From Xenorhabdus budapestensis (lineage in GTDB: Bacteria > Pseudomonadota > Gammaproteobacteria > Enterobacterales > Enterobacteriaceae), in NCBI RefSeq assembly GCF_002632465.1, contig NZ_NIBS01000010.1, forward strand, positions 82,132 through 146,131: 64,000 nt of DNA. The letters run 5' to 3'. A program made the translations under genes and the position numbers. Below are positions 52,326-62,206 of this stretch, piece by piece; positions within the stretch are counted from its first letter, which is position 1; every line of letters begins with the position of its first letter. The notes below the pieces were generated by a model. It made no database searches. It saw nothing but the letters and a program-made list of their open reading frames with translations, and had not been told where the DNA came from.

Positions 52326-52464
52326 GGGCTGTCATTGTAGCATTGGCGATTTTAATTTCAGTTCACGTTTAATTTCATCTTCATGTTTAATTTTAGTTCA
52401 TGCTCAAGTTACTTCATGCAAATGACTTAATGATAGTGAACCTGTTAGTTATAAAGGAAAGTTT

Positions 52465-53175
52465 ATGGAATTTTCGCCACCATTGAAGCCTGCTACATTA
52501 ATTCGTCGCTATAAACGTTTTCTGGCTGATGTTCTCACTCCAGAAGGTGAAACGCTCACTATACACTGTGCCAATACCGGCGCGATGACAGGCTGCGCAA
52601 CACCCGGAGATACTGTTTGGTATTCCACATCAGACAATCCCAAGCGTAAATATCCCAATAGCTGGGAGCTGACACAAACCCAAAACGGGCATTGGATTTG
52701 TGTGAATACACTGCGGGCTAATGATCTGATTTATCAGTCTATTGGAAAAAATCTAATTTCAGAATTATCCGGCTACGAAAAAATCAGCCGCGAAGTGAGA
52801 TATGGAAAAGAGAAAAGCAGGATAGATTTATTGTTAGAGTCAAAACAAAAAGTTAATTGCTATATTGAAGTAAAATCGGTCACCTTATTACAAGGCAATA
52901 TAGGATATTTCCCTGATGCAGTGACAATTCGTGGGCAAAAACATTTACGTGAACTATCATTGATAACGCAACAGGGACAGCGTGCTGTCCTGTGCTTTGC
53001 TGTTTTACATTCCGGTATCAGTCAAGTGACAGCAGCAAAACATATTGACCACGATTATGCTTTTCTTTTGGAACAAGCATGCAATTTAGGGGTCGAAGTA
53101 ATTTGTTACGGGGCCAGCATGACAGAAAACAGGATGGTTCTAAGTCACAAATTACCTTTTGTATCAATGGGATAA
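52465..53175 (+). CDS. sfsA: Sugar fermentation stimulation protein homologue SfsA
   Basis: A 236-residue protein of the SfsA family, which has an OB-like N-terminal half and a nuclease-like C-terminal fold. Conserved blocks are [30 protein letters not shown] (about 33-48), SRIDLLLE and [10 protein letters not shown] (nuclease-type Asp and E-x-K, about 115-140), and [17 protein letters not shown]. In E. coli it was first linked to maltose gene expression. GGAAAG lies 7 bases before the ATG. dksA follows on the same strand. Confidence 0.94.
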   Translation: MEFSPPLKPATLIRRYKRFLADVLTPEGETLTIHCANTGAMTGCATPGDTVWYSTSDNPKRKYPNSWELTQTQNGHWICVNTLRANDLIYQSIGKNLISELSGYEKISREVRYGKEKSRIDLLLESKQKVNCYIEVKSVTLLQGNIGYFPDAVTIRGQKHLRELSLITQQGQRAVLCFAVLHSGISQVTAAKHIDHDYAFLLEQACNLGVEVICYGASMTENRMVLSHKLPFVSMG

Positions 53176-53369
53176 TTTGTAAACAGATCATGCTGATGAG
53201 GTAAGTTTTGCAGCATATTTAGGCAGTAAACACGGCTGCCTTCACACCATTGCAAAACTAATGGTAGGAATAATTGCCAACCTCGCAGTCATCTGCTATT
53301 TATAGCGGCCTATTTTTTCCCCCTACTGTTGGGGGGTCGTTTGATAGTGCGTGTGTAAGGAGAAGCATT

Positions 53370-53825
53370 ATGCAAAAAGGGCAAAAACGTAAAACCTCGT
53401 CCTTGAGCATTCTCGCCATCGCTGGGGTAGAACCTTACCAGGAAAAGCCAGGCGAAGAATACATGAACGATGCCCAGTTAACGCATTTCAAGCTGATTCT
53501 GGAAGCATGGCGCAATCAACTCAGGGATGAAGTAGACCGTACTGTATCTCATATGCAAGATGAGGCAGCGAACTTCCCTGATCCGGTTGACCGTGCGGCG
53601 CAAGAAGAAGAATTCAGTCTTGAATTACGTAATCGGGATCGTGAACGTAAGTTGATCAAGAAGATCGAGAAAACGCTGAAGAAAGTCGAAGATGATGATT
53701 TCGGCTACTGTGAATCCTGTGGGGTTGAAATCGGCATTCGTCGTTTAGAAGCTCGCCCTACAGCTGATTTATGTATTGACTGTAAAACGTTAGCTGAAAT
53801 TCGCGAAAAGCAAATGGCTGGCTAA
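53370..53825 (+). CDS. dksA: RNA polymerase-binding transcription factor DksA
   Basis: A 151-residue factor that enters the RNA polymerase secondary channel and, with ppGpp, shuts down rRNA and turns on amino-acid promoters. The coiled-coil tip has the Asp pair in the [19 protein letters not shown] region (about 70-85). The zinc finger is CESCGVEIG and CIDC near the C-terminus. ATG 53370 follows AAGGAGAA and matches E. coli [20 protein letters not shown]; the upstream extension to 53274 has no family counterpart. RelA, its partner's maker, is also in this window. Confidence 0.97.
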   Translation: MQKGQKRKTSSLSILAIAGVEPYQEKPGEEYMNDAQLTHFKLILEAWRNQLRDEVDRTVSHMQDEAANFPDPVDRAAQEEEFSLELRNRDRERKLIKKIEKTLKKVEDDDFGYCESCGVEIGIRRLEARPTADLCIDCKTLAEIREKQMAG

Positions 53826-53838
53826 CCGATGGGTTGAG

Positions 53839-53860
53839 TACGGCGCTGAAAGGCGCCGTA
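53839..53860 (+). terminator. Hairpin after dksA
   Basis: A stem of TACGGCGC / GCGCCGTA around a short loop, 14 bases after the dksA stop and 23 bases before gluQ. No T-run follows, so some readthrough into gluQ is likely, as reported for the dksA-gluQ pair in other enterobacteria. Confidence 0.6.
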
Positions 53861-53882
53861 TGCTCCCTTAACTGATCCTGAC

Positions 53883-54803
53883 ATGACTCAATCCGAATCC
53901 GAACATTTTCTATTGTATAAACATTCTCCGTTGTATATTGGGCGTTTTGCGCCATCCCCATCTGGCGATCTCCATTTTGGTTCTCTGGTGACAGCACTGG
54001 GCAGTTACTTACAGGCACGTGCTTACCAAGGAAAATGGCTGATGCGTATTGATGACATCGATCCTCCACGGGAAGTTCCCGGCTCAGCAAGTCGGATATT
54101 GCAAGCATTAGAGCACTACGGCCTTTACTGGGACGGAGAAGTATTGTACCAATCCCAACGCCACGAAGCTTACCGAGCGATACTTGAGCAGCTACTACAA
54201 CAGGGAAATAGTTATTACTGTACCTGTACCCGCCAGCGCATTCAGCATTTGGGCGGATTTTATGATGGCTACTGCCAGCATTTGCACCTGCCAGCCCATA
54301 ATGCCGCCATTCGCCTGCAACAACAGTCTCCTGTTTATAGTTTTTACGACAAATTGCAGGGAAATATCACCGTATCTGCAAAAATGGCTGAAGAAGATTT
54401 CATTATTTATCGCAAAGATGGTCTATTTGCCTATAATCTTGTCGTTGTTATTGACGATAACTATCAAGACATCACTGAAATTGTCAGAGGAGCAGATTTG
54501 ATCGAACCTACAGTTCGTCAAATATCTTTATATCGGTATCTGAATTTTAAAACGCCAGATTATGTACATTTACCTCTTGTATTAAATAAAGAGGGAAATA
54601 AACTTTCCAAACAAAATCATGCAAAACCGATCCCTCTTGATGATCCACGTCCATTGCTTATTGATGCGTTATCATTTTTAAACCAGCCAACCATCACAGG
54701 CTGGCAAGATCTCACCACAGATCAATTATTAAAACAGGCTATCGTTGGTTGGAATATAAATCATGTTCTGCCCCAAAATATAATCAATAGACAATTTAAA
54801 TAA
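53883..54803 (+). CDS. gluQ: Glutamyl-Q tRNA(Asp) synthetase GluQ
   Basis: A 306-residue truncated glutamyl-tRNA-synthetase-like enzyme that attaches glutamate to queuosine at position 34 of tRNA(Asp). Only the catalytic core is present, without an anticodon domain. The class I motif reads [12 protein letters not shown] (HFGS, about 27-38). The zinc site is CTCTRQR with Y and C in GFYDGYC (about 115-135). KLSKQN is the KMSKS equivalent. The N-terminus is about ten residues longer than in E. coli. It follows dksA by 57 bp. Confidence 0.94.
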   Translation: MTQSESEHFLLYKHSPLYIGRFAPSPSGDLHFGSLVTALGSYLQARAYQGKWLMRIDDIDPPREVPGSASRILQALEHYGLYWDGEVLYQSQRHEAYRAILEQLLQQGNSYYCTCTRQRIQHLGGFYDGYCQHLHLPAHNAAIRLQQQSPVYSFYDKLQGNITVSAKMAEEDFIIYRKDGLFAYNLVVVIDDNYQDITEIVRGADLIEPTVRQISLYRYLNFKTPDYVHLPLVLNKEGNKLSKQNHAKPIPLDDPRPLLIDALSFLNQPTITGWQDLTTDQLLKQAIVGWNINHVLPQNIINRQFK

Positions 54804-54906
54804 AGTGTTGCTATTGGCACGACAAGCATTCTCAAAGAATGTTCAGTAAGTTATGATTAGCGGCTGTTTTTTGTTTTAATTTGATTCGTCACTATCGAGG
54901 TGTACC

Positions 54907-56454
54907 ATTTTTAACCGAGTAGCAACTTTCTGCCGTAATTTACTGATCCGCGAAACCAAGATAAAACGCGAAGCACAGGCAGCCAGTGAAAGGCCAGTCA
55001 CCGTATCTGACCATTCTGCTCAAACAGAGAGCAGCACTCTGCCTAAACGTCGCAGAGTGAATCGCATATCTTCATCAAATGCCGAAAACATCAAAATGAA
55101 GAAAACATCTGGAAAGGCAAAACCTTCTTCCCCCCTAATCACCGTGATCCCACGGGAACAGCACCCTATTTCACGCAAAGATATCAGTGAAAATGCATTG
55201 AAGGTTCTATACCGCCTGAATAAATCTGGTTTTGAGGCTTATTTGGTAGGCGGCGGTGTACGTGACTTATTACTGCACAAAAAACCGAAAGATTTCGATA
55301 TTGCCACCAACGCAACACCAGAGCAAGTACGTAAGTTATTCCGTAACTGCCGCCTTGTTGGTCGCCGTTTTCGCCTTGCCCACATTATGTTTGGGCCAGA
55401 TGTGATTGAAGTTGCCACATTCCGTGGGTCACATGAACAAACTGAATGCAATGACAGCAATCAGTCACACAAAGCGCAAAGTGGAATGTTACTGCGTGAC
55501 AATATCTTTGGTTCAGTGGAAGAAGACGCCGCTCGCCGCGATTTCACTATCAATAGCCTCTATTACGGTATTGAAGATTTCGCACTGCGGGATTATGTCG
55601 GTGGAATGGCCGATCTGGAAGAAGGTATCATTCGCCTGATTGGTGATCCGGAAACCCGCTATCGCGAAGATCCGGTACGGATGCTGCGTGCCGTCCGTTT
55701 CGCCAGCAAGCTAAACATGACTATCGAAGAGACCACTGCCGAACCTATCCTACATCTTGCATTTCTGTTGAAAGAGATCCCACCAGCCCGTCTATTTGAT
55801 GAATCTCTGAAACTACTACAGGCAGGACACGGTCACAGTACTTATAAGCTACTGCGTGAATACCAGCTATTTGAACCATTATTCCCGCTAATCCAACGTG
55901 GATTCACCCAACGCGGTGACTCAGCAATGGAAAAATTGTTGGAGCAGGTATTAAAAAATACCGATTATCGCCTCCAGAATGACAAACGGGTCAATCCTGC
56001 TTTCTTATTTGCGGCAATATTATGGTATCCACTGATTGAACATGCGGAAAAACTGACGCAGGAAGGGGGATTACAGTATTACGATGCCTTTGCTCTGGCG
56101 ATGAATGATATTCTTGATGAACAGTGCCGTTCAATTGCCATTCCAAAACGCCATACCACAACTATGCGTGATATTTGGCTATTGCAGCTTCGTCTACCGC
56201 GCCGTCAGGGGAAACGAGCAAATAAATTGATGGAGCATCCAAAATTCCGTGCTGCTTTTGATTTATTGGAATTACGCGCCAGCATTGAACCACGTCATGA
56301 ACTGAAAGAACTGGTGCACTGGTGGATAGAATTCCAACAATCGACACCTTCACAACAGCGGGGCATGATCTCTGAGCTTGGCAGTGAGCCTGTTCGTCGC
56401 AGAACGCGCCAGCACCGTGGTGGTATTAATCGTCCTCGCTATAACAGGAATTAA
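54907..56454 (+). CDS. pcnB: Poly(A) polymerase I PcnB, probable AUU start
   Basis: A 515-residue enzyme that adds 3' poly(A) tails and speeds RNA decay. Nucleotidyltransferase motif: [25 protein letters not shown] (GG and DxD), then [17 protein letters not shown] and the C-terminal Arg-rich tail. The frame opens with ATT TTT AAC CGA GTA GCA ACT TTC TGC CGT at 54907, which aligns from the second residue with the E. coli start MFTRVANFCR. GAGG ends 6 bases before this ATT. E. coli pcnB is known to start at the rare AUU. A later GTG at 55057 would remove the conserved N-terminus and has no good binding site. folK follows. Confidence 0.92.
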   Translation: MFNRVATFCRNLLIRETKIKREAQAASERPVTVSDHSAQTESSTLPKRRRVNRISSSNAENIKMKKTSGKAKPSSPLITVIPREQHPISRKDISENALKVLYRLNKSGFEAYLVGGGVRDLLLHKKPKDFDIATNATPEQVRKLFRNCRLVGRRFRLAHIMFGPDVIEVATFRGSHEQTECNDSNQSHKAQSGMLLRDNIFGSVEEDAARRDFTINSLYYGIEDFALRDYVGGMADLEEGIIRLIGDPETRYREDPVRMLRAVRFASKLNMTIEETTAEPILHLAFLLKEIPPARLFDESLKLLQAGHGHSTYKLLREYQLFEPLFPLIQRGFTQRGDSAMEKLLEQVLKNTDYRLQNDKRVNPAFLFAAILWYPLIEHAEKLTQEGGLQYYDAFALAMNDILDEQCRSIAIPKRHTTTMRDIWLLQLRLPRRQGKRANKLMEHPKFRAAFDLLELRASIEPRHELKELVHWWIEFQQSTPSQQRGMISELGSEPVRRRTRQHRGGINRPRYNRN

Positions 56455-56474
56455 CAGGAATCATGTTTAATATC

Positions 56475-56957
56475 ATGACCCGGGTTTATATCGCTATTGG
56501 CAGTAATCAGGCGGATCCTTTGCAGCAAGTTGATAATGCACTTACTGCCCTGGAAACCATCCCTGACACGACTTTTATTGCACGTTCCTCATTTTATCGA
56601 ACTAAACCGATGGGGCCACAGGATCAGCCAGATTATCTCAACCTGGCTGTTGCATTGGATACTCACTTACCACCAGAAACATTACTTGATCACACTCAGG
56701 CGATAGAGCTGGCTCAAGGCCGTATCCGCAAAGACGAACGTTGGGGGCCGAGAACACTTGATTTGGATATCATGTTATTCGGTGATCAAGTGATTAATAC
56801 TGAACGCCTGACTATTCCCCACTACGGTTTAAAACAACGCGAATTTATGCTTTATCCGCTTGCAGAAATTGCACCGGATCTCGTGTTTCCTGATAAAGAA
56901 ACATTGGCAGAACGATTAAAACATGTTCCAGAAAATGGCCTGACGTTTTGGTTGTAG
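56475..56957 (+). CDS. folK: 2-amino-4-hydroxy-6-hydroxymethyldihydropteridine pyrophosphokinase FolK
   Basis: A 160-residue folate enzyme that transfers pyrophosphate from ATP to 6-hydroxymethyl-7,8-dihydropterin. The signature RWGPRTLDLDIMLFGD (Mg-binding Asp pair, about 88-102) and YIAIGSNQADPLQQVDNAL at the start are clear. ATG 56475 (MTRVYIAIGSN) aligns with E. coli MTVAYIAIGSN; an ATG 12 bases upstream is possible. It begins 20 bp after pcnB, so the two are likely cotranscribed, as in E. coli. Confidence 0.95.
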   Translation: MTRVYIAIGSNQADPLQQVDNALTALETIPDTTFIARSSFYRTKPMGPQDQPDYLNLAVALDTHLPPETLLDHTQAIELAQGRIRKDERWGPRTLDLDIMLFGDQVINTERLTIPHYGLKQREFMLYPLAEIAPDLVFPDKETLAERLKHVPENGLTFWL

Positions 56958-57074
56958 CGCAGTAGTTTTATGAAGGAAAAGTAACACAACATCTCATACA
57001 GCCGTGGCCGATTTCTGGATAATCTGAGCCTGTTTCATCAGGTATCGCCTTTGATACCCGAATGAACCAAGCTC

Positions 57075-57099
57075 TATACCCAAAAAGACAAAGGGTATA
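57075..57099. repeat. ERIC-end-like inverted repeat 3
   Basis: TATACCC and GGGTATA enclose AAAAAGACAAA, 20 bases before panB. It resembles the short repeats near hemL and after panB. Confidence 0.5.
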
Positions 57100-57118
57100 A
57101 CTATTCAGGAGATAATTA

Positions 57119-57910
57119 ATGAAACCAATATCTCTGGCTGACCTGAGCCAGTTAAAAAAAGAGAAACGTAAGTTTGCTACAATTACGGCTTACGATGCTA
57201 GCTTCGCTCACCTGTTTGCTGCCCAAGGCATCAATGTCATGCTTATTGGCGATTCACTCGGCATGACCGTGCAAGGGTTTGATTCTACCTTACCGGTTAC
57301 AGTTGAAGATATTGCCTACCATACCCGAAGCGTCCGCTCTGGTGCTCCCCATGCTTTTCTGATCGCCGATATGCCTTTCATGAGTTATGCCACTCCAGAG
57401 CAAGCCTGCAATAATGCCGCTGTTTTAATGCGTTCAGGCGCTAATATGGTTAAAATTGAAGGTGGAAGCTGGCTGTGCGAGACAGTAAAAATGCTGACTG
57501 ACCGTTCTGTTCCCGTTTGTGGGCATCTGGGGCTGACACCACAAGCCGTTAACATATTAGGGGGCTACAAAGTACAGGGACGTGATGAGCCCACAGCTCA
57601 ACAATTAATTAACGATGCTATTGCCTTAGAAAAATCGGGAATGCAGTTATTGGTGCTGGAATGTGTACCAACAGAACTGGCGCGGAAAGTGACCGAAGCG
57701 CTGGAAATCCCGGTTATTGGCATTGGTGCGGGCAATCAAACTGATGGTCAGATCCTCGTCATGCATGATGCTTTAGGCATTACCGCGAAACCACCGAAAT
57801 TTGCCAAAGATTTTCTCAAAGAGACTGGCAACATAAGGGATGCCATCAACCAGTACATCAAACAGGTGGAAAACGGCACTTACCCCGATCAAGCACATTC
57901 ATTCAACTAA
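57119..57910 (+). CDS. panB: 3-methyl-2-oxobutanoate hydroxymethyltransferase PanB
   Basis: A 263-residue enzyme that makes ketopantoate in pantothenate (CoA) synthesis from 2-oxoisovalerate and methylene-tetrahydrofolate. The metal ligands are in [13 protein letters not shown] (Asp45), [11 protein letters not shown] (Asp84) and VKIEGG (Glu114). [20 protein letters not shown] follows. The length matches E. coli PanB (264). AGGAGAT precedes the ATG by about 5 bases. panC follows after a short ERIC-like repeat. Confidence 0.97.
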   Translation: MKPISLADLSQLKKEKRKFATITAYDASFAHLFAAQGINVMLIGDSLGMTVQGFDSTLPVTVEDIAYHTRSVRSGAPHAFLIADMPFMSYATPEQACNNAAVLMRSGANMVKIEGGSWLCETVKMLTDRSVPVCGHLGLTPQAVNILGGYKVQGRDEPTAQQLINDAIALEKSGMQLLVLECVPTELARKVTEALEIPVIGIGAGNQTDGQILVMHDALGITAKPPKFAKDFLKETGNIRDAINQYIKQVENGTYPDQAHSFN

Positions 57911-57913
57911 TTA

Positions 57914-57949
57914 TATACCCTATGGATTTCAAGAAAGACGACGGGTATA
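57914..57949. repeat. ERIC-end-like inverted repeat 4 between panB and panC
   Basis: TATACCCTATGGATTTCAAG followed by AAAGACGACGGGTATA. It is nearly the same as the repeat at 45669-45700 and forms a hairpin inside the panBC transcript. Confidence 0.6.
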
Positions 57950-57984
57950 CCCAGCATGACGGCCAATTATAAAGGAGTAGAGCA

Positions 57985-58842
57985 ATGCTGATTACAGAAA
58001 CAATCCCCATTTTACGCCGTGAACTCCGTCGTTGGCGCCAGGCCGGAAAACGAATTGCCTTTGTGCCTACGATGGGCAATCTGCATGATGGTCATATGGC
58101 TCTGGTTGATACCGCCAAAGCTCAGGCTGACGTAGTGATTGTGAGCATTTTTGTCAATCCAATGCAATTTGATCGCGAAGATGACTTAATCAACTACCCG
58201 CGAACTCTACAGGAAGATTGCGAAAAACTGAGTCGCCACAATGTTGAGATAGTTTTTGCTCCTAATGCCAACGAAATGTACCCGAACGGCTTAAACGGCA
58301 AACAGACTTTTGTTGAAGTACCTGAACTCTCTTATATGCTTGAAGGTACAAGTCGGCCGGGGCATTTCCGCGGAGTCACCACGGTTGTCAGCAAACTGTT
58401 CAACCTGATCCAGCCTGATCTGGTTTATTTCGGTGAAAAAGATTTTCAACAGTTGCAGGTTATCCGAAAAATGATTGCTGATATGGCTTATGATATCACT
58501 TTGGTTTCCGTACCTATCGTCCGTGATAAAAATGGGCTGGCACTCAGTTCACGCAACAATCTCCTGTCTCCAGAAGAGAAAAAATTAGCGCCACGATTAA
58601 ACCAAGTTATGCAATATGCGGCTGAAAGGTTGAGAAATGGTGAACGGGATATTGAACAGTTGCTTGAAATAATATCCACTCATCTACGCGAAGAAGGTTT
58701 TATGCCGGATGAGATATTTATTCGTGATGCAGAAAATCTGAAACCTTTAACATCACAGAGCAAAAAGGCTGTGATCCTGATGGCGGCATGGTTAGGGAAA
58801 ACACGCCTGATTGATAATCAGCAGGTTGACTTAACTGCGTGA
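57985..58842 (+). CDS. panC: Pantothenate synthetase PanC
   Basis: A 285-residue ligase that joins pantoate and beta-alanine using ATP. The nucleotide-binding motif is [17 protein letters not shown] (HxGH, about 28-44). [11 protein letters not shown], the [12 protein letters not shown] block and [13 protein letters not shown] (KMSKS-like, about 178-190) follow. AAGGAG lies 8 bases upstream of the ATG. It completes panBC. panD, the beta-alanine source that follows in E. coli, is not in this window. Confidence 0.97.
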   Translation: MLITETIPILRRELRRWRQAGKRIAFVPTMGNLHDGHMALVDTAKAQADVVIVSIFVNPMQFDREDDLINYPRTLQEDCEKLSRHNVEIVFAPNANEMYPNGLNGKQTFVEVPELSYMLEGTSRPGHFRGVTTVVSKLFNLIQPDLVYFGEKDFQQLQVIRKMIADMAYDITLVSVPIVRDKNGLALSSRNNLLSPEEKKLAPRLNQVMQYAAERLRNGERDIEQLLEIISTHLREEGFMPDEIFIRDAENLKPLTSQSKKAVILMAAWLGKTRLIDNQQVDLTA

Positions 58843-58851
58843 TTTTATCCT

Positions 58852-58884
58852 GGGGATGTGAACCACTACATGATCCACATCCCC
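58852..58884 (+). terminator. Terminator of panBC
   Basis: A 9-bp perfect stem (GGGGATGTG / CACATCCCC) starts 9 bases after the panC stop. Confidence 0.75.
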
Positions 58885-58987
58885 GTGAAAAAACATATTG
58901 CCTGTGCAGGTAAATGTTCGCAGCGCCACTTGGTCTCTTGATAATACCTCAACAACTTCGCCTTAAAACCTCCTCAATCCATGTTAA

Positions 58988-59227
58988 TTAATCAGGGTAA
59001 CTCAGAGCCTTACTGCTTGATAAAGCAGAAGATTGGGTAAATTCAGAAAGGTGCAGAGTATGCAGTATTTCACCGACAACAGTCACTGCATGTTCTGCCA
59101 CCTGCGGCAACCTCATCAACTCACCGAAACGGCCACGTGCAGCAGGGCCAACCACCAACAGCGTTGGGTTACTGACGATACCAGTTATCAAAATCTCCTT
59201 CTTCCATATCACTGAGCTGCACTTCAT
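58988..59227 (-). CDS. Small ORF translationally coupled to sfnG
   Basis: A 79-residue frame whose ATG overlaps the sfnG stop codon (ATGA), the usual sign of translational coupling. It contains SNPTLLVVGPAARGRFGELM and RLPQVAEHAVTVVGEILHTL. I recognise no family. A flavin reductase would be the expected partner of SfnG, but the sequence lacks a clear flavodoxin-like or FMN-reductase motif. It may be a broken or divergent relic, since most genes around it are decayed. Confidence 0.4.
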   Translation of the reverse strand: MKCSSVIWKKEILITGIVSNPTLLVVGPAARGRFGELMRLPQVAEHAVTVVGEILHTLHLSEFTQSSALSSSKALSYPD

Positions 59228-60324
59228 GCTCTTAACTCCGATATTAACTGTTGTTCAAGTACCCGGACACGAGGGATAATCTCCCGTCCAAAGAATTCAA
59301 CCTCCTCCTGACAATGGAGAAATCCCAGCAACAATAGATCCACACCCACTCTCTTATAGTCGATAATCCGTTCAGCTATTTGTTGCGGTGTACCAATCAG
59401 CTTCGGTTTAAAGCCATCATTGTACTGTACCAAATCATCAAAGCTGGTTTTCGCCCAGTTTCCTTCTTTTTCTGGTGAAGCCAAGCCCGCATTCTGTGTC
59501 TCATGCTGAAAACCTTTCACTGCTTCCACATCAGCGTGATCAATGATCTCTTGCAGCACCTGCTGTGCCTGTTGCTCACTGTCTCTGGCAATCACAAACG
59601 CATTCATACCAATTTTTACTGAGCGATCATTTTGCCGGGATTTAACCTGAATATCTTCGATCTGCTGACTCACGCCTTCTACGCTATTACCGTTAGTGAA
59701 GTACCAGTCAGAAACCCGTGCAGCCATGTCCCGTGCGGCACGTGAGCTACCTCCCTGAAAAATTTCCGGCTGTGGATGAAGAGGTTTCGGTTTTAAGCTG
59801 TAATTCCGAAAACGATAAAAATCTCCGGCAAAAGTGAACTGTTCTTTCTGCCAGATCCCCCGCAGACAGCGAATAAATTCCTCAGAGCGTAAATAGCGCT
59901 CTTCATGATCGAGCCAGGGTTCACCAATGGCTTTAAACTCACCACGAAACCAACCACTGACAATGTTCACGGCAATACGTGCATCGGAAAGGTGGCTGAT
60001 AGTAGCTATCTGCTTGGCAGCCAGTGCAGGATTCCAAGGACCGGGCAATAACGCAGCAATGACTTTCAACTTTTCAGTTGCCGCCAGCAAATCCTGAGAA
60101 AAAGTCACGGATTCGTGCTGATTTTCGGCGCCATATCCGGCAGTAAAACGAATTTGTGTCAAAGCATAATCAAATCCGGCGTGTTCGGCGATCTGTGCTA
60201 ACTGCCGATTATATAGTGCATCCCACTGAGTGCGCTGAGGAATTTTACTGACTACCAAGCCGCCAGAAACATTGGGCACCCAATAAGCAAATTGTAATGG
60301 AGAGGGATAATGTGCTGTTGTCAT
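59224..60324 (-). CDS. sfnG: FMNH2-dependent dimethylsulfone monooxygenase SfnG
   Basis: A 366-residue luciferase-like flavin monooxygenase. SfnG oxidises dimethylsulfone to methanesulfinate during sulfur starvation. Strong family matches are FAYWVPNVSGGLVVSKIPQR, QIRFTAGYGAENQHESVTFS, LLPGPWNPALAAKQIATISH, NIVSGWFRGEFKAIGEPWL and PEIFQGGSSRAARDMAARVS. ATG 60324 was chosen over TTG 60354 since FAYWVPN normally comes within ten residues of the start. It follows the ssuD pseudogene on the same strand, so it was probably part of an organosulfur operon, now partly lost. It looks intact. Confidence 0.88.
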   Translation of the reverse strand: MTTAHYPSPLQFAYWVPNVSGGLVVSKIPQRTQWDALYNRQLAQIAEHAGFDYALTQIRFTAGYGAENQHESVTFSQDLLAATEKLKVIAALLPGPWNPALAAKQIATISHLSDARIAVNIVSGWFRGEFKAIGEPWLDHEERYLRSEEFIRCLRGIWQKEQFTFAGDFYRFRNYSLKPKPLHPQPEIFQGGSSRAARDMAARVSDWYFTNGNSVEGVSQQIEDIQVKSRQNDRSVKIGMNAFVIARDSEQQAQQVLQEIIDHADVEAVKGFQHETQNAGLASPEKEGNWAKTSFDDLVQYNDGFKPKLIGTPQQIAERIIDYKRVGVDLLLLGFLHCQEEVEFFGREIIPRVRVLEQQLISELRA

Positions 60325-60448
60325 GATTGGTTCTATGAAGCGTCCCGTTTGCAAAACAATGCCGTCACTTATACAAACAATACCATTGCCTCAGCAACCT
60401 TTCAGCCTTCATCCTCTGGTAACACGTTAATCTTTATCAGTATCCTCA

Positions 60449-61585
60449 CTAACTGGCACTGACGTAATCTTTTTGGTGTTCCTGTTTGGCCAAGCGCTCC
60501 GCACCACCAACGCTCTCACCAAAAGGCCCTGTATTAACAGAACGAATTGTTGGACTATGACTATTTGTTGTTGTTGCCTGCAACGGATTTGCCCGCAACA
60601 GTGGCATAACTAATTCCGCAAATCGGTGCACTTCTTCAAGATGCGGGTAACCGGAAAAGATAAAATTGCTGATCCCCAATGCCTGATATTCACGGAGCCG
60701 TTCAGCCACTTGCTCTGGACTTCCAACCAATGCTGTTCCCGCTCCACCACGTACCAGACCAACTCCTGCCCACAAATTGGGAGCGATCCGCAAGTTATTT
60801 CTTGCCCCCTGATGTAATGCACTCATCCGTGCCTGTCCGGCAGAATCCATACGGGAAAAAATTTTCTGCGCTTGGGCGATTGTATCATCGTCCAAATGGG
60901 CTATCAGACGGTCTGCGGCAGCCCACGCTTCCTCTTCAGTTTCACGAACAATAATATGCAGGCGAATACCATATTCCAGCGTCCGGCCTTGTTGTTGGGC
61001 ACGTTCACGCACTTGTTGCAGTTTTTCGGCAACTTATGCTGGCGGCTCTCCCCAAGTCAGATAGGTATCTACCTGACGAGCAGCCACATCAAGAGCATCT
61101 TCAGAAGAACCGCCAAAATAGAGTGGAGGGCCATTTTTCTGAACCGATGGAAACAATAACTCAGACCCTTCCACCTGTAAATATTTACCTTGATAATTCA
61201 CTTTTTCACCCGCCAATAGACGCGAATAAATATCAAGAAATTCACTGGTAAGCTGATAACGTTCAGCATGGCTGAGAAAAATACCATCACCTTTATTTTC
61301 CACCGGATCTCCACCAGTCACTATGTTAATGAGCAACCTTCCTTCCGAAAGTCTGTCCAGCGTCGTTGTCATTCTTGCCGCCAGTGACGGTGGTGGCAGG
61401 CCTGGCCGCACCGCTACCAGAAAGCGCAAATTACGGGTGACTGATACCAAAGCAGAAGCAACCAGCTACGGATCTTCACAGCCTCTTCCCGTCGGGATCA
61501 AAACACCGTGATAACCAAGGCTGTCAGCAGCCAGTGCAATTTGTTGCAGGTAGGGAAGATCGACGGCTCGTCCACCTTGTGAGGC
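60449..61585 (-). pseudogene. ssuD: Alkanesulfonate monooxygenase SsuD, inactivated
   Basis: One frame carries a nearly complete Ssu[125 protein letters not shown]. It is interrupted by an in-frame TAG (61466-61468, where SsuD has Trp) and TAA (61034-61036, after WGEPPA). A further TAG (61586-61588) closes the frame upstream, and the first 25 or so residues are missing. SsuD frees sulfite from alkanesulfonates with FMNH2. This copy cannot make a full protein. Confidence 0.9.
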
Positions 61586-61603
61586 CTAATCCCTGCTGAA
61601 CTA

Positions 61604-61895
61604 ATGACAAATGTTTCAATGAAAAATTTAACCGAGGTCAGCATTCCCTCTACACGTCGAATTTATGAGCCAAAAGGGTTAATCAAAAGCTCACGTAACC
61701 AGGGAAATCAACGTCGTTTTCCTGCCATTGTTCTGCGTTATATCGCAATTATCAAGGTTGCACAAAGCTAATCCAGTTACGCGATAATCTGGATAGTTGC
61801 ATCGGTTGTGGATGCCTTTCACTGACAGAGTACCCGCTACGCAACCCAAATGTATATTAGGAGAAAAAGGAGCAGGGCCGAAGATTTTATTGTAA
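61604..61895 (+). pseudogene. soxR: SoxR redox regulator, deleted and frameshifted
   Basis: The N-terminal part reads [20 protein letters not shown] and [13 protein letters not shown], the MerR-type winged helix of SoxR (normally YEKKGLI...RNQGNQRRY). About 55 residues are then missing. The C-terminal part resumes at [20 protein letters not shown], the [2Fe-2S] cluster site, and after a frameshift near 61850 ends GEKGAGPKILL. SoxR normally senses redox-cycling drugs. This relic lies divergent from the ssuD pseudogene with their starts almost touching. Confidence 0.85.
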
Positions 61896-62206
61896 TAAGA
61901 ATAATCCACTATTTCGACACCAATTCAAATTAATCTGGCAACTTCATTTTATGAGACTACAAAAAAATAAATCAGGGCTGCTTCTGAAAATCACTTATTA
62001 AAATTAATTTAATCCTTTTTAAGGGAGGCAGATATTTTTTGACACTATAATATCGTGTTATCTGTTTTTTATCTTATATCATTCAGCCTATTATTAATTT
62101 ATCAACATTTAAATCTGTGTTCGGCCTATTTTTCATCAATTAATTTATTTTTAATAACACTGATAAATTATAGTTATTTTATTTCCTTAACTTTCTGGAA
62201 TATTTA
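61896..62206. other. AT-rich intergenic region
   Basis: 311 bases between the soxR and metallo-beta-lactamase relics. It is strongly AT-rich with no supported gene, repeat or terminator. It may hold the old promoter of the latter gene. Confidence 0.4.
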
